Positions 8,636 to 19,003 of a stretch of DNA of 64,000 nucleotides are shown here, in pieces. Each line of letters starts with the position of its first letter. Position 1 is the first letter of the stretch. The DNA lies in NCBI RefSeq assembly GCF_900100195.1, contig NZ_FNES01000002.1, positions 186,001-250,000 of the forward strand. The letters run 5' to 3'. The position numbers and the translations under genes were made by a program. Under the pieces are notes generated by a model. That model did no database searches, was not told the origin of the DNA, and was given only the letters and a program-made list of their open reading frames with translations. The DNA is from Billgrantia gudaonensis. Its GTDB lineage: Bacteria; Pseudomonadota; Gammaproteobacteria; Pseudomonadales; Halomonadaceae.

Positions 8636-9445
8636 ATGACTTTCGTACGCACGACTTCCCTCGCCGTTCTCTGTGCCGGCGCCCTGTTCGCCGCTACGCA
8701 CGCTAAAGCCGATGCCCTGCAACCGCAGTGGTCGTTCGCTAACGTCTCCGTCAACTACCTCGACTGGTCCGACGGTACCGAGGCGCGTACCGCGGACAAC
8801 GCCGCCAAGGGCGACTTCCTCTATCTGGAACTGGAGGGAGGCCTGGGCTACGAGTGGGGAGAATTCTACGGCTTCTTCGATTTCGAAAACCCTGGCAACG
8901 ACCAGTTCGACGAAGCCAGCGACGGCAAGGACAACTTCCGTACCGCCGGCAAGGTGACCTCCCACCTCTACCTCGGGGAGTCGTCCTTCTCGGTCTATGC
9001 CCACCTCTACGACTTCCGCGACTATGGGTATGATATCCGCGAACAGGACCAGATCCTCGGCCTGGGCTACCGTCACACCTTCGCGAGCGGCCTGTGGTTC
9101 AAGCCCTTCCTGGGGGCAGCAAGGGTCCAGAGCGACGCCTATACCGGCATGAACGGCTTCATGGCCGGCTGGGTGGCCGGCTACGACTTCCGTGCTTTCG
9201 GTCAGGCGTTCAGCGTCACCAACTGGCACGAGCAGACTTTCGGTCGCGACGACGACTATCTGGAGCGGAACTATGTGGGTGACAAGGCCGACAGCGTGGG
9301 TACCAACGGCGCGGTGAGTCTTTGGTGGCACCCCCATGATCGGATCACCACCGGCGTGCAGTATCGCTACTCCGATGAGAAGCTGGGCGCGCCGGGACAG
9401 TACCAGAACGCCGTGATCTACACCCTCAAGCTCAACCTGCTGTAA
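8636..9445 (+). CDS. Tsx-like outer-membrane nucleoside channel
   Basis: The 269-aa product has a signal peptide ([20 protein letters not shown], cleavage near THAKA-DAL) followed by alternating amphipathic beta-strands ending in an aromatic/leucine terminus (YTLKLNLL), as in Tsx-type barrels that admit nucleosides across the outer membrane. The start at 8636 is set by the signal peptide and GAGG at 8626-8629; the frame is open further upstream without a ribosome site. It is the first gene of the nucleoside uptake and breakdown operon, 16 bases before the inner-membrane transporter gene. Confidence 0.85.
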   Translation: MTFVRTTSLAVLCAGALFAATHAKADALQPQWSFANVSVNYLDWSDGTEARTADNAAKGDFLYLELEGGLGYEWGEFYGFFDFENPGNDQFDEASDGKDNFRTAGKVTSHLYLGESSFSVYAHLYDFRDYGYDIREQDQILGLGYRHTFASGLWFKPFLGAARVQSDAYTGMNGFMAGWVAGYDFRAFGQAFSVTNWHEQTFGRDDDYLERNYVGDKADSVGTNGAVSLWWHPHDRITTGVQYRYSDEKLGAPGQYQNAVIYTLKLNLL

Positions 9446-9461
9446 GGCAAAGGGGACTACC

Positions 9462-10736
9462 ATGACCCTCATCATGAGCCTCGTCGGGATGGTGACCCTG
9501 ATCGCCATCGCCTTGATCTTCTCTTACGACCGCAAGTCGATCCGTCTGAGAACGGTGGTCGGCGCCTTTGCCATTCAGGCCGGCATCGGTGCCTTCGTGC
9601 TCTACGTTCCGTTCGGCCAAACGGTGCTCTACACCATATCGGCGGCGGTCAGCCAAGTGGTCGCCTATGCCAACGACGGCATCGAATTCCTCTTCGCCGG
9701 TCTGGCCGATGCCGATGAAGTGGGCTTCGTGTTCGCCATCAAGGTACTGCCGGTGATCATCTTCTTCTCCTCGCTGATCGCCGTGCTCTACTATCTGGGC
9801 ATCATGCAGTGGGTGATCCGCATTCTCGGCGGCGCCCTGCAGAAAGCCCTGGGCACCTCGCGTACCGAGTCGCTGTCGGCGACGGCCAACATCTTCGTCG
9901 GCCAGACCGAGGCGCCGCTGGTGGTGCGCCCCTTCATCGCGCGCATGACCTCCTCGCAACTGTTCGCGGTCATGTGCGGCGGGCTGGCCTCGGTGGCCGG
10001 CTCGGTGCTGGCCGGCTACGCTGCCATGGGGGTGCCCATGGAGTACCTGGTGGCCGCTTCCTTCATGGCCGCCCCGGGGGGCTTGCTGTTCGCCAAGCTG
10101 ATCATGCCCGAAACGGACGAGCCCGAAGATAGCGTCTCCAAGGTCGAAGAGGAGCGGCAACACGACGAAGACCGCCCCAGCAACGTGCTCGATGCCGCTG
10201 CCACGGGGGCCACCTCGGGCCTCAAGCTGGCTGCCAACGTCGGTGCCATGCTGCTTGCCTTCATTGGCCTGATCGCCCTGGTCAACGGCATGCTGGGGGG
10301 CATCGGCGGGTGGTTCGGTTTCGAGGCGCTGAGCCTGGAGTGGATCCTCGGTTGGCTCTTCGCGCCGTTGGCCTTTCTACTCGGCGTGCCCTGGGAGGAG
10401 GCGACGCTCGCCGGCTCCTTCATCGGCCAGAAGCTGGTGGTCAACGAGTTCGTCGCCTACATCAATCTGGCGCCTTACCTCGACGGCGAGCAGGTGGTGG
10501 CCGCCACCGGCGAGACGATGAGCGCCCACACCATGGCGGTCCTCTCGTTCGCGCTGTGCGGTTTCGCCAACCTGTCGTCGATCGCCATCCTGCTCGGCGG
10601 TCTGGGCAGCATCGCTCCGAGCCGGCGTCACGACATCGCCCGCTTCGGGCTCAAGGCGGTACTGGCCGGTACACTTTCCAACCTGATGTCGGCGTCGATT
10701 GCGGGGTTCTTCCTGGCCCTTGCGGCGCTCGGCTAA
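9462..10736 (+). CDS. Concentrative nucleoside transporter (CNT/NupC family)
   Basis: The 424-aa polytopic membrane protein has the CNT signature [13 protein letters not shown] (about 148-160) and the conserved C-terminal stretch [19 protein letters not shown]. These transporters import nucleosides with protons or sodium. Like other CNT proteins it has about eight to ten membrane segments; a charged cytoplasmic loop with [12 protein letters not shown] lies around 225-245. It sits between the outer-membrane channel and deoC, so import and degradation are co-expressed. Confidence 0.93.
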   Translation: MTLIMSLVGMVTLIAIALIFSYDRKSIRLRTVVGAFAIQAGIGAFVLYVPFGQTVLYTISAAVSQVVAYANDGIEFLFAGLADADEVGFVFAIKVLPVIIFFSSLIAVLYYLGIMQWVIRILGGALQKALGTSRTESLSATANIFVGQTEAPLVVRPFIARMTSSQLFAVMCGGLASVAGSVLAGYAAMGVPMEYLVAASFMAAPGGLLFAKLIMPETDEPEDSVSKVEEERQHDEDRPSNVLDAAATGATSGLKLAANVGAMLLAFIGLIALVNGMLGGIGGWFGFEALSLEWILGWLFAPLAFLLGVPWEEATLAGSFIGQKLVVNEFVAYINLAPYLDGEQVVAATGETMSAHTMAVLSFALCGFANLSSIAILLGGLGSIAPSRRHDIARFGLKAVLAGTLSNLMSASIAGFFLALAALG

Positions 10737-10758
10737 ACCCATTTCACAAGGTGACTGC

Positions 10759-11535
10759 ATGACCGAACTGCAACGGGCCGCTCGCCAAGCGCTGGCGCTG
10801 ATGGACCTGACGAGCCTCAACGACGACGACAGCGACGCCACCATCGAGGCGCTCTGCCAGCGTGCCAAGACACCGGTGGGGACGCCGGCGGCGGTGTGCA
10901 TCTACCCCGCCTTCGTCGTGACTGCCCGGCGCGCCCTCACTGCCCACCAGCTGGGCGGCACCGTCAAGGTCGCTACGGTGACCAATTTTCCCCACGGTGA
11001 CGACGACGTCATGGCGGCGGCGCGCGAGACTCGCGCGGCCGCGGCGTCCGGGGCCGACGAGGTGGACGTGGTCTTCCCTTATCGCGCGCTGATGGCGGGC
11101 GACGAGGAGACCGGCCGCGAGCTGGTGGCGTGCTGTCGCCAGGCGTGCGGTGGGGCGACTCTCAAGGTGATCCTCGAGACCGGCGAGCTGGCCGAGCCGG
11201 CACTGATTCGGCGTGCCGCGGAGCTGGCCATCGAGGGCGGTGCCGACTTCCTCAAGACTTCCACCGGCAAGGTGGCGGTCAACGCCACGTTGGAGGCGGC
11301 CGAGATCCTGCTCGAGACGATCAGGGCCAGTGGCAAGGAGGTCGGCTTCAAGGCCGCCGGCGGTGTGCGCAGCGCCGAGGATGCCCAGGCCTATCTCGAT
11401 CTCGCCGCGCGCATCATGGGCCGCGAGTGGATCACCCCGGCGCACTTTCGTTTCGGCGCCTCGGGGTTGCTCGACGACCTGCTGCAAACCCTTGGCGTGA
11501 TGCCGGCCCCGGGCGGGGCGGCGGGAGGCTACTGA
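10759..11535 (+). CDS. deoC: Deoxyribose-phosphate aldolase
   Basis: Class I aldolase that splits 2-deoxyribose-5-phosphate into glyceraldehyde-3-phosphate and acetaldehyde. The 258-aa TIM-barrel protein shows the Schiff-base lysine in [11 protein letters not shown] (Lys166, E. coli Lys167) and the second catalytic lysine in GFKAAGGVR (Lys198, E. coli Lys201). The ATG at 10759 follows AAGGTG closely. It overlaps deoA by one base (TGATG). It removes the DeoR inducer. Confidence 0.96.
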   Translation: MTELQRAARQALALMDLTSLNDDDSDATIEALCQRAKTPVGTPAAVCIYPAFVVTARRALTAHQLGGTVKVATVTNFPHGDDDVMAAARETRAAAASGADEVDVVFPYRALMAGDEETGRELVACCRQACGGATLKVILETGELAEPALIRRAAELAIEGGADFLKTSTGKVAVNATLEAAEILLETIRASGKEVGFKAAGGVRSAEDAQAYLDLAARIMGREWITPAHFRFGASGLLDDLLQTLGVMPAPGGAAGGY

Positions 11536-12875
11536 TGGCTGCCCAGATCCTGCCCCAGGAGCTGATCCGCGCCAAGCGCGACGGCCGGGCGCTGGATGTC
11601 GCGGGTATCCAGTCGCTGGTGGCGGGCATCAGTGACGGTTCGCTGTCCGATGCCCAGGTCGGAGCGCTGGCCATGGCGATTTTCCTCAACGGCATGAGCG
11701 AGGCCGAGACGGTGGCGCTCACCGAGGCGATCCGCGACTCCGGCGAGGTGCTCGACTGGACGCGCCTCGACCTGCCCGGTCCGGTGCTCGACAAGCACTC
11801 CACCGGCGGCGTGGGCGATCTGGTGTCGCTGGTGCTGGGGCCGTGGATCGCCGCTTGCGGCGGCCACGTGCCGATGGTTTCCGGCAGGGGACTGGGCCAC
11901 ACTGGCGGCACTCTGGACAAGCTCGAGGCGATTCCCGGCTATTCGGTCACGCCCGATACCACCACCTTCCGCCGCCTGGTCAAGGAGGTGGGCGTGGCGA
12001 TCATCGGCCAGACCGGCGAACTGGCACCCGCCGACAAGCGCCTCTATGCAGTGCGCGACGTCACTGCCACCGTGGAGTCGCTGCCGCTGATCGTCTCCTC
12101 CATCCTCGGCAAGAAGCTCGCCTGCGGGCTCGATGCCCTGGTGATGGACGTCAAGACCGGCAGCGGTGCCTTCATGCCCACCCACTCGGCGTCGGTGGAA
12201 CTGGCCGAGTCGATCGCCACCGTGGCCAGCCGCGCCGGCACGCGCACTACGGCGCTGGTCACCGACATGAGCCAGCCGCTCGCTTCCTGTGCCGGCAACG
12301 CCGTGGAGGTGCGCGAGGCCCTCCGTCTGCTCACCGGTGAAGGGCAGGATACGCGGCTGCTCGCGGTGACCCGGGAGCTGGCGGCCGAACTGCTGCTGGC
12401 CGGTGGCCTGGCCGCGGACCGCGAGGCTGCGCTGGCACGGCTCGATGCGCGATTGGCCTCCGGCGCGGCCGCCGAGCGTTTCGCGCGCATGGTGGTGGGC
12501 CTCGGCGGGCCGGTCGACCTGCTCGATAGCCCCGACCACCACCTGCCCGAGGCACCGGTCCAACTGGCCGTGACCGCGGAACGGGGCGGCATCGTTCAGG
12601 CCCTGGATACCCGCGCTCTGGGACTGGCCGTGGTGACGCTGGGCGGTGGGCGCCGCAAGCCCGGCGAAGCCATCGACCCCGCCGTGGGCCTCACCGAGAT
12701 CGCTGCCCTGGGCGAGGGGGTCGACGCCGAGCGCCCGCTGGCGGTGGTGCATGCCGCCAGCCGAGCGGACGCCGAGCAGGCCGCCTGGGCAGTGCGTGCC
12801 GCCGTAACGGTCGGCGACGCCGCGGAGCCTGCCCCTACCTTGATTCAGGACGTGATTCGTCGGGAGGTGCCATGA
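11535..12875 (+). CDS. deoA: Thymidine phosphorylase
   Basis: The 446-aa product of the nucleoside phosphorylase class II fold converts thymidine and phosphate to thymine and 2-deoxyribose-1-phosphate. The phosphate-binding signature KHSTGGVGD is at about residues 83-91, with [20 protein letters not shown] a little later and the C-terminal pyrimidine phosphorylase domain at about 345-440. Length is that of E. coli DeoA (440). The start is an ATG overlapping the deoC stop by one base, and the end overlaps deoB by four bases (ATGA), so translation is coupled across the operon. Confidence 0.96.
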   Translation: MAAQILPQELIRAKRDGRALDVAGIQSLVAGISDGSLSDAQVGALAMAIFLNGMSEAETVALTEAIRDSGEVLDWTRLDLPGPVLDKHSTGGVGDLVSLVLGPWIAACGGHVPMVSGRGLGHTGGTLDKLEAIPGYSVTPDTTTFRRLVKEVGVAIIGQTGELAPADKRLYAVRDVTATVESLPLIVSSILGKKLACGLDALVMDVKTGSGAFMPTHSASVELAESIATVASRAGTRTTALVTDMSQPLASCAGNAVEVREALRLLTGEGQDTRLLAVTRELAAELLLAGGLAADREAALARLDARLASGAAAERFARMVVGLGGPVDLLDSPDHHLPEAPVQLAVTAERGGIVQALDTRALGLAVVTLGGGRRKPGEAIDPAVGLTEIAALGEGVDAERPLAVVHAASRADAEQAAWAVRAAVTVGDAAEPAPTLIQDVIRREVP

Positions 12876-14110
12876 ATCGTGCCATCCTGCTGGTGCTCGA
12901 CTCTTTCGGCATCGGCGCTGCACCCGACGCCGCGCGCTTCGGTGACGAGGGTGCCGATACCCTGGGACACATCGCCGCGGCCTGTGCCCGCGGCGAGTGC
13001 GACGACCGCGGTCGCAGCGGGCCGCTGCACCTGCCCAACCTGGCCCGCCTGGGGCTCTTCCACGCCCACCGCGAGGCGACCGGCGCCTGGGCAGTGGGCG
13101 TGACGCCGCCGGCCGAGGTCACGGGCGCCTGGGGACACGCCCGGGAGATATCGTCAGGCAAGGACACGCCCTCCGGCCACTGGGAGATCGCCGGGGTGCC
13201 GGTGCGTTTCGACTGGGGCTACTTCCCGGAACGGGACAGCAGTTTTCCCGCCGAGCTGCTCGAGGCGCTGACGCGCGAGGCCGAGCTGCTGGGCGTGCTC
13301 GGCAACTGCCACGCCTCGGGCACCGAGATCATCGCCCGTCTCGGCGAGGCTCATCTCGCTAGCGGCAAACCCATCGTCTACACCTCGGCGGACTCGGTGT
13401 TCCAGATCGCCGCCCACGAAGAAGCATTCGGCCTCGAGCGACTCTACGCAGTGTGCGAGACGGCGCGTCGCTTGCTCGAGCCCTACAACATCGGCCGGGT
13501 GATCGCCCGCCCCTTCACCGGCACCAGCGCGACGGACTTCGCACGCACGTCGAATCGCCGCGACTACAGCGTCGAGCCGCCGTCGCCCACGCTGCTGCAG
13601 AAGCTGCACGCCGATGGCGGCGAGGTGATCGCCATCGGCAAGATCGCCGACATCTACGCTCATTGCGGCGTGTCGCGCACGGTGAAGGCGAGCGGCCACG
13701 ACGCCCTGATGGACGCCACTCTGACCGCCTTGAACGAGACCGGCGAGCGTTCGCTGATCATGACCAACTTCGTCGACTTCGACATGGTCCACGGCCATCG
13801 CCGCGACGTGGCCGGCTATGCCGCCGCGCTGGAGCACTTCGACGTCCGGCTGCCCGAACTGCTGGCCCGGATCGGCGATGACGACCTGCTGATCCTCACC
13901 GCCGACCACGGCTGCGACCCCACCTGGCACGGCACCGATCACACTCGCGAAGTCGTGCCGGTGCTGGCGAGCGGTGCGGGGCTCGTGCCCGGCACGCTGG
14001 GAGCGCGGGCGACCTTCGCCGACATCGGTCAGAGCCTGGCCGACCATTTCGACCTGCCGCCGTTCGCCGATGGCACTTCCTTCCTCATCGACAGCCAAGG
14101 AGACCCCTGA
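12872..14110 (+). CDS. deoB: Phosphopentomutase
   Basis: The 412-aa alkaline-phosphatase-superfamily metalloenzyme interconverts (deoxy)ribose-1-phosphate and 5-phosphate. Metal-binding motifs seen are the N-terminal [14 protein letters not shown], the nucleophile region [12 protein letters not shown] (nucleophilic threonine) and the C-terminal [19 protein letters not shown]. Length matches E. coli DeoB (407). It overlaps deoA by four bases and deoD by one base. Confidence 0.97.
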   Translation: MNRAILLVLDSFGIGAAPDAARFGDEGADTLGHIAAACARGECDDRGRSGPLHLPNLARLGLFHAHREATGAWAVGVTPPAEVTGAWGHAREISSGKDTPSGHWEIAGVPVRFDWGYFPERDSSFPAELLEALTREAELLGVLGNCHASGTEIIARLGEAHLASGKPIVYTSADSVFQIAAHEEAFGLERLYAVCETARRLLEPYNIGRVIARPFTGTSATDFARTSNRRDYSVEPPSPTLLQKLHADGGEVIAIGKIADIYAHCGVSRTVKASGHDALMDATLTALNETGERSLIMTNFVDFDMVHGHRRDVAGYAAALEHFDVRLPELLARIGDDDLLILTADHGCDPTWHGTDHTREVVPVLASGAGLVPGTLGARATFADIGQSLADHFDLPPFADGTSFLIDSQGDP

Positions 14111-14847
14111 TGGCCACGCCGCATATCGAGGCGGCGCGCGGCGATTTCGCCGATACCGTGCTGATGCCCGGCGACCCGCTGCGCGCCCGCTACATCGCCG
14201 AGACCTTCCTGGACGATGTCCGTGAGGTCAATGCAGTGCGCAACATGCTCGGCTACACCGGCACCTACCGAGGACGGCCGGTCTCGGTGATGGGGCACGG
14301 CATGGGGATACCCTCGGTCTCCATCTATGCTCGCGAGCTGATCGCCGACTACGGCGTGACCACGCTGATCCGTGTCGGCTCCTGCGGCGCGGTGCGCGAC
14401 GACGTGGCGCTGCGTGACGTGGTGATCGGCCTGGGCGCCTGCACCGATTCCGGGGTCAACCGCACTCGCTTCGCCGGCATGGACTTCGCCGCCATCGCCG
14501 ACTTCGCCCTGACCCGCCACGCCGTGGACGCCGCGGCGGCGCTGGGCGTACCGGTCAAGGTGGGCAACCTCTTCTCGGCGGATCTCTTCTACGATCCACG
14601 CCCGGACACCGTCGAGCTGCTCGAGCGCTACGGTATCGTCGGCGTGGAGATGGAGGCCGCCGGCCTGTATGGCGTGGCCGCCGAATACGGCGCTCGGGCG
14701 GCGACGATCTGCACGGTCTCCGACCACATCCGGCGCGGCGAGTCGCTATCCAGCGCCGATCGCCAGAGCACCTTCGACGAGATGATGCGCGTGTCGCTGG
14801 ACGCCGTGCTGCGCGACGATGCCGCACAGCGGGGAGAGCGGGCATGA
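14110..14847 (+). CDS. deoD: Purine-nucleoside phosphorylase, DeoD type
   Basis: The 245-aa product of the hexameric nucleoside phosphorylase family releases purine bases from (deoxy)nucleosides. Visible motifs are [10 protein letters not shown] near the N-terminus, the phosphate site RVGSCGAV and the nucleoside site [13 protein letters not shown], and Asp in CTVSDHIR is the catalytic acid of bacterial enzymes. E. coli DeoD is 239 aa. The ATG overlaps the deoB stop and its end overlaps cdd by four bases. Confidence 0.94.
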   Translation: MATPHIEAARGDFADTVLMPGDPLRARYIAETFLDDVREVNAVRNMLGYTGTYRGRPVSVMGHGMGIPSVSIYARELIADYGVTTLIRVGSCGAVRDDVALRDVVIGLGACTDSGVNRTRFAGMDFAAIADFALTRHAVDAAAALGVPVKVGNLFSADLFYDPRPDTVELLERYGIVGVEMEAAGLYGVAAEYGARAATICTVSDHIRRGESLSSADRQSTFDEMMRVSLDAVLRDDAAQRGERA

Positions 14848-15254
14848 ACGAGACGAGCATCGACACGGCCATCGTCGGGGAACTGATCGCCGTGCGCGAC
14901 CGCGCCTACGCGCCCTACTCGAAGCATCCGGTGGGCGCGCTGGTGGAGAGCGACTCCGGCACGCGTTACCTCGGCGCCAACGTCGAGGTCGCCCACTACA
15001 AGAGCATCTGTGCCGAGGCTTCGGCTATCGCTGCCATGGCCAGCGCCGGCGAGCGGCGGCTGCGCGACGTCTACGTGATCGGCCCCGGCGAGCACCTCTG
15101 CACGCCCTGCGGCGACTGCCGCCAGCGCATCCGCGAGTTCGCCACGCCCGAGACGCGCATCCACGTGGTCGATGCCCGGGGCCGGCTGCTCAAGTGCTAC
15201 ACCATGGACGAGCTGCTGCCCGATGCCTTCGGGCCGGAGAATCTGCCCACCTAA
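14844..15254 (+). CDS. cdd: Cytidine deaminase
   Basis: The 136-aa, tetramer-type cytidine deaminase converts (deoxy)cytidine to (deoxy)uridine. Zinc ligands are Cys56 in CAEASAI with catalytic Glu58, and Cys89/Cys92 in PCGDCRQ. It is the last gene of the salvage operon. Its stop region overlaps tail-to-tail by four bases with the convergent radical-SAM gene on the minus strand, leaving no room for a terminator between the two operons. Confidence 0.94.
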   Translation: MNETSIDTAIVGELIAVRDRAYAPYSKHPVGALVESDSGTRYLGANVEVAHYKSICAEASAIAAMASAGERRLRDVYVIGPGEHLCTPCGDCRQRIREFATPETRIHVVDARGRLLKCYTMDELLPDAFGPENLPT

Positions 15255-15994
15255 CCCCTCAATTCGAGGCGCTCGAAATAGGGCCTGAGCCTGCGTATCA
15301 GGATCTCCAGGCTCTCCCGCGTGGGGGCGTCGGGGACCGGGTGGCAGTAGTCGGGGTTGCGGCACTGGGCGGTGCGCGCCAGCTGGATGGCGTAGTGGCG
15401 CACGCCGCAGTCGGCCAGCGTCAGCGCCAGCTGCTCCAGGCTCGCCAGGTCGAAGTCCTTCCAGTGTACCGTGGTACGGCACTCGTAGGGCGTGTCGTCG
15501 TCCAGCAGCAGCCCCAGGCTGCGCACGTGGCGCTGCCAGACCCGCTCTCGCCCGACGATACGGTCGAAGTCGCGGCCGCGCCCCTTGGTGTCGAGCGCCA
15601 CCCAATCGAGCAGTGGCAGCAGCCGTTCCAGGCGTTCGGGATAGGGGCCGGCGGTGTGCAGCCCCACGGCCAGCCCAAGCTCCCGGCACACCGCGGCGGC
15701 GGCAGGCAGGTCCGGGTGCAGGGTGGGTTCGCCACCGCTGAACACCACGGCGTCGATCTCGCCCTGCCGGGCCTCGAGAAACGCCAGGATCGCCTCCCAC
15801 TCGCCGGGATTGGCGCGCCGCGCCTCGGCCATGGGGCCGCTGTCGCAGTAGTGGCAGGCCAGCGGACAGCCCTGCAGGAACACCACCGCCGCCCGGCGAC
15901 CGGGAAAGGCCGTGGCACTGTCGGCGGCCAGCCCCGCCACCGGCAGGCGGATGGCCGGCGCCGTGGTGTCGACCAGGCGTAGCACGGCGCTCAT
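15251..15994 (-). CDS. NrdG-like radical SAM protein, diverged second copy
   Basis: The 247-aa protein is clearly a paralog of the NrdG at 18019-18744: both contain VVFLQGCPL, VVFSGGEPTLH, GLHTAG, ECRTTVHW and [13 protein letters not shown] endings. The radical-SAM motif is CPLACHYC (Cys43, 47, 50). The residues after it differ: DSGP here against HNPQ in the other copy, and the segment before it reads TAFPGRR instead of LDYPGHL. The ATG overlaps the ubiV stop by four bases (ATGA), so it is translationally coupled to ubiV. It may activate the class III reductase or a different partner; the divergence leaves this open. Confidence 0.75.
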   Translation of the reverse strand: MSAVLRLVDTTAPAIRLPVAGLAADSATAFPGRRAAVVFLQGCPLACHYCDSGPMAEARRANPGEWEAILAFLEARQGEIDAVVFSGGEPTLHPDLPAAAAVCRELGLAVGLHTAGPYPERLERLLPLLDWVALDTKGRGRDFDRIVGRERVWQRHVRSLGLLLDDDTPYECRTTVHWKDFDLASLEQLALTLADCGVRHYAIQLARTAQCRNPDYCHPVPDAPTRESLEILIRRLRPYFERLELRG

Positions 15995-16911
15995 GACTGG
16001 CTCGCCGACCGGGTGTTGTCCATGCCGGGGCGGCCGTGCCAGTAGCCGTCGCAGATCTCGGCGTCGATCAGGGCGAGTGGGTCGGGGGCGGGCAGGTCAC
16101 CACGTCGAGCGGCATCGAAGGCGGCGACTACCTCGGCCATGCCCTCGGCGCGTGGGCTCAGGCGGGCCACGCCGACGCCCATCTCCTGCATGCTCGGCAC
16201 TTCATGGCGCAGATCCTGACAGGCGCCGGAAAGGGTCTGGATGCCGTTCAGCGTGAACACCTCCCGGGATTCCTGGGAGCGCAGCGCCAGGCCCTCCGGG
16301 TGTTTCTGGCAGACGAATTGGCAGCGATCCTTGGGCTTCTGGTAGCGCCGGGCAGTGAAGCAGCGCGAGGACCAGGCCAGCGGCAGGTGGCCGTAGGCGA
16401 ATACCTCGCAGGGGTGGTCGAGCCCCTCGGCGCGGCAGTCGGCGAGCAGGCGGGCCAGGTCGTCGCGCGACATCTCTACCGGGGCGTTCCAGCGCTGCAT
16501 GCCGACACGCGCCAATACCGTCAGCGTGGTCGGGTTGTAGAGATTGAGCGCGGCCCCGGCAACGAAGGGCACGCGGGCGGCGGAGAGGCGCTGCAGGGCG
16601 CTCTGGTCGTTGGCTTCGACGCTGAACTCGCCGTTGTCACACAGCTTGCGAAGGTCGCGCAGATCGGCTTCGGATTCGATCAGCGTCTGACTCGAAAGCA
16701 CGACCTGCTTGCCGCTCTCGGCCAGCTCTCGGCCGATGCCCAGCCAGTCGTCGAGCTTCATGTCGCGCCGGCGCGAGCACACCGACTCGCCCAGATAGAC
16801 GATCTCCACCGGCCAGTCGGCGGCCTCGCGGTAGAAGTCGGCATAGCGCTCGCGGGTCCAGTAGAAGAGCACCGGGCCCAGCGACAGCTGCAGGGTCTGG
16901 GGGGTGGACAT
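15991..16911 (-). CDS. ubiV: O2-independent ubiquinone hydroxylation protein UbiV (peptidase U32 family)
   Basis: The 306-aa U32-family protein is of the YhbV/UbiV type. With UbiU it forms a [4Fe-4S] heterodimer that hydroxylates ubiquinone precursors from prephenate-derived oxygen without O2. The four cluster cysteines of UbiV are all present: Cys45 (GESVCSRRR), Cys184 (SSRCFTAR), and Cys197 and Cys201 (DRCQFVCQKH). They match E. coli Cys39, 180, 193 and 197 in spacing. It lies nine bases after ubiU and overlaps the following NrdG-like gene. Confidence 0.93.
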   Translation of the reverse strand: MSTPQTLQLSLGPVLFYWTRERYADFYREAADWPVEIVYLGESVCSRRRDMKLDDWLGIGRELAESGKQVVLSSQTLIESEADLRDLRKLCDNGEFSVEANDQSALQRLSAARVPFVAGAALNLYNPTTLTVLARVGMQRWNAPVEMSRDDLARLLADCRAEGLDHPCEVFAYGHLPLAWSSRCFTARRYQKPKDRCQFVCQKHPEGLALRSQESREVFTLNGIQTLSGACQDLRHEVPSMQEMGVGVARLSPRAEGMAEVVAAFDAARRGDLPAPDPLALIDAEICDGYWHGRPGMDNTRSASQS

Positions 16912-16920
16912 GGCTCTCTC

Positions 16921-17916
16921 CTATTTCCAGCGGCGCTCGTAGGCGCCCAGGGTGGTGGTGGCGCCCTCGGAGACCTCGCCAAGACCTCTCATCCAGGCAG
17001 GCTCGGCGTGGAAGCGACCTGGAGCGACTTCCAGGCGGTCCAGCGCCTGGCGCCAGATGCCGGCGACCTTGGAGACGTAGGCAGGGCTGCGCTGGCGGCC
17101 CTCGATCTTCACTGCGCTGATGCCCAGTTCGTGCAGCTCCGGCAGCAGTTCCAGGGTGTTGAGGCTGGTGGGTTCTTCGATGGCGTGATAGGTCTCGCCG
17201 CCCACCTCGAAGCGACCCTTGCACAGGGTGGGATAACCGGCGTTCTCGCCCTCGCCGTAGCGGTCGATCAGTACGCCGTTGAGGCGCGACTCGAGCCCCT
17301 GGGGGGTCTCCTCCCAGCGCACGTGGGCCGCCGGCGAACAGACGCCGCGGGTGTTGGGCGACTCGCCGGTGAGGTAGGAGGAGAGGTAGCAGCGCCCCTC
17401 GGCCATGATGCACAGGCTGCCGAAGGCGAACACCTCGAGCTCAACCGGGGTGTGCTTGGCCAGGTCGCGCACCTGGGTGATGGAGAGCACCCGCGGCAGT
17501 ACGGCGCGCTTGATGCCGAACTGATCGTGGTAGAAGCGCAGTGCCTCATGGCTGGTGGCCGAGCCCTGCACCGAGAGGTGGCGGGCGAGCCCTGGGTGGC
17601 GGCGCGCGGCGTAGTCGAGCAGCCCCATGTCGGCCAGGATCAAGGCGTCGACGCCGAGGTCGGCGGCCTGGTCCACGGCGCGGGTCCACATGGCCCAGCC
17701 GTCCGGCTGCGGGTAGGTGTTGATGGCGCAGAACACCCGCTTGCCGCGAGCGTGGGCGTAGTCGATGCCTTCCCGGGCGCGCTTGTCGGTGAAGTTGAGG
17801 CCGGCGAACTGGCGGGCGTTGGTGGTGTTCTGGAAGCCGAAATAGACGGCATCGGCCCCTTCATCCACGGCCCGCTTCAGGGCGGGCAGATTGCCGGCGG
17901 GGCAGACGAGCTCCAT
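16921..17916 (-). CDS. ubiU: O2-independent ubiquinone hydroxylation protein UbiU (peptidase U32 family)
   Basis: The 331-aa product has the same length as E. coli UbiU. The four iron-sulfur ligands fall at exactly the E. coli positions: Cys169 and Cys176 (SLCIMAEGRCYLS), Cys193 (RGVCSPA) and Cys232 (TLCKGRFE). The N-terminus ELVCPAGNLPALK is typical of the family. It is first of a ubiU-ubiV-nrdG-like set, separated by 102 bases from nrdG, with a possible FNR-type box in that gap. It supplies ubiquinone for anaerobic nitrate and nitrite respiration. Confidence 0.95.
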   Translation of the reverse strand: MELVCPAGNLPALKRAVDEGADAVYFGFQNTTNARQFAGLNFTDKRAREGIDYAHARGKRVFCAINTYPQPDGWAMWTRAVDQAADLGVDALILADMGLLDYAARRHPGLARHLSVQGSATSHEALRFYHDQFGIKRAVLPRVLSITQVRDLAKHTPVELEVFAFGSLCIMAEGRCYLSSYLTGESPNTRGVCSPAAHVRWEETPQGLESRLNGVLIDRYGEGENAGYPTLCKGRFEVGGETYHAIEEPTSLNTLELLPELHELGISAVKIEGRQRSPAYVSKVAGIWRQALDRLEVAPGRFHAEPAWMRGLGEVSEGATTTLGAYERRWK

Positions 17917-17974
17917 GGTGAGCCTCCTGTGATGAGAAACCCAACCATGCTAGTCGACTATGCGGCATGGCCTT

Positions 17975-17988
17975 TTGACTCGGGTCAT
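17975..17988. promoter_or_regulatory. Weak FNR/DNR-type box upstream of ubiU
   Basis: Read on the minus strand, ATGAC-N4-GTCAA has the TGA...TCA core and 7 of 10 consensus positions. Its centre is about 66 bases before the ubiU start codon. In E. coli ubiUV are FNR-controlled, which makes the site plausible, but the match is modest. Confidence 0.35.
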
Positions 17989-18018
17989 GGCGAGACACGG
18001 TCCCGCGAGGAGATGGGA

Positions 18019-18744
18019 TCAATCGCGCAGTTCGAGCCGCTCGAAGGCGGGACGGAGCGAGGCGAGCAGCGATTCCAGGGCCTCGCTGCGAGGCCGGTCG
18101 GTGAAGGGGGCGGCATAGGCAGGGTCCAGGCACTGCCCCGGTCGCGCCAACTGGATGGCGTAGTGCCCCACGCCCTGTCCGGCGAGGTCGAGTGCCAGCC
18201 GGCGCAGATTGTCCAGATCGAAGTCGCGCCAGTGCACCGTGGTGCGGCACTCGAAATCGATGCCGTTCTCCAGCAGCATCTGCAGGCTCATACGATGCCC
18301 GGCCCCGAGCCCCGTGCGGCCGACGATGGCATCGAAGCGCTCGGCCGGGCCCTTCACGTCCAGCCCCACCCAGTCGAGCCAGGGCAGCAGCGCCCGCAAG
18401 CGCCGCGGATAGACGCCGGCGGTGTGCAACCCCACCTTGAAACCCAGGGAGCGGGCCCGCTCGGCGGCATTGGGCAGGTCGGCGTGCAGCGTGGGTTCGC
18501 CGCCGCTGAACACCACGCCTTCCAGCAGTCCCCGGCGCCGTTCGAGAAACGCCTCGATCTCGGCCCACTCTTCCGAGCCGGCCTTGCGCGGTTCGAGCAT
18601 CTGCGGATTGTGGCAGTAGCCGCAGCGCAGCGGGCAGCCCTGCAGAAACACCACGCAGGCCAGGTGGCCGGGGTAGTCCAGGGTGGTCATGGGCGTGAGG
18701 CCGGCCACGGGAAGGCGCAGCTGGGGCGATACGGATGCGGGCAT
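18019..18744 (-). CDS. nrdG: Anaerobic ribonucleotide reductase activase NrdG
   Basis: The 241-aa radical-SAM activase installs the glycyl radical on class III reductase. The cluster motif CPLRCGYCHN (Cys37, 41, 44) is preceded by TLDYPG and followed by GVVFSGGEPTLH, all standard for the activase group with a longer C-terminal part than E. coli NrdG (154 aa). It lies 56 bases after the small glycyl-radical gene and next in order after nrdD, so its substrate is presumably that small protein. Confidence 0.88.
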   Translation of the reverse strand: MPASVSPQLRLPVAGLTPMTTLDYPGHLACVVFLQGCPLRCGYCHNPQMLEPRKAGSEEWAEIEAFLERRRGLLEGVVFSGGEPTLHADLPNAAERARSLGFKVGLHTAGVYPRRLRALLPWLDWVGLDVKGPAERFDAIVGRTGLGAGHRMSLQMLLENGIDFECRTTVHWRDFDLDNLRRLALDLAGQGVGHYAIQLARPGQCLDPAYAAPFTDRPRSEALESLLASLRPAFERLELRD

Positions 18745-18800
18745 TGGCGCTTTCCAGGCAGGCGCCCGGGGTCGCCGGGGCGCCTGGTATGGCGGTGGGG

Positions 18801-18962
18801 TTAGGCGCGACCGGCCGATTCGCTGAAGTGGCGGCGCTCGCGGTGCTCGGACTGCTTGCCGTGATTGAACTGGCTGACCGGGCGGTGATAGCCCATCACC
18901 CGGGTCCAGACTTCGCAGCGCTGACGCTGTTCGGTGGGCAAGTTCTCGATGGCCTGGTTCAT
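18801..18962 (-). CDS. Stand-alone glycyl-radical domain of class III ribonucleotide reductase
   Basis: This 53-aa protein is the C-terminal glycyl-radical segment of NrdD encoded as its own gene. The core CEVWTRVMGYHRPVSQFN-GK resembles the radical loop of NrdD proteins (general pattern R-x-x-GY-x-RPV-x-x-x-N-x-GK), placing the radical glycine at Gly24. The larger nrdD immediately upstream ends after its CPxC zinc motif and lacks any such loop. It has its own ribosome site (AAAAGGAG, six bases before the ATG) and starts 41 bases after the nrdD stop in another frame. Function as a separate radical-bearing subunit is inference from sequence. Confidence 0.82.
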   Translation of the reverse strand: MNQAIENLPTEQRQRCEVWTRVMGYHRPVSQFNHGKQSEHRERRHFSESAGRA

Positions 18963-19003
18963 GTGATGCTCCTTTTCACGGTGGTTTTTGCGGGGGAATG
19001 GCC

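Noticed and set aside
16036-18804. Long plus-strand frame across ubiV, ubiU and nrdG
   Set aside because: Antisense of three confidently assigned genes; composition is repetitive and no start signal is present.
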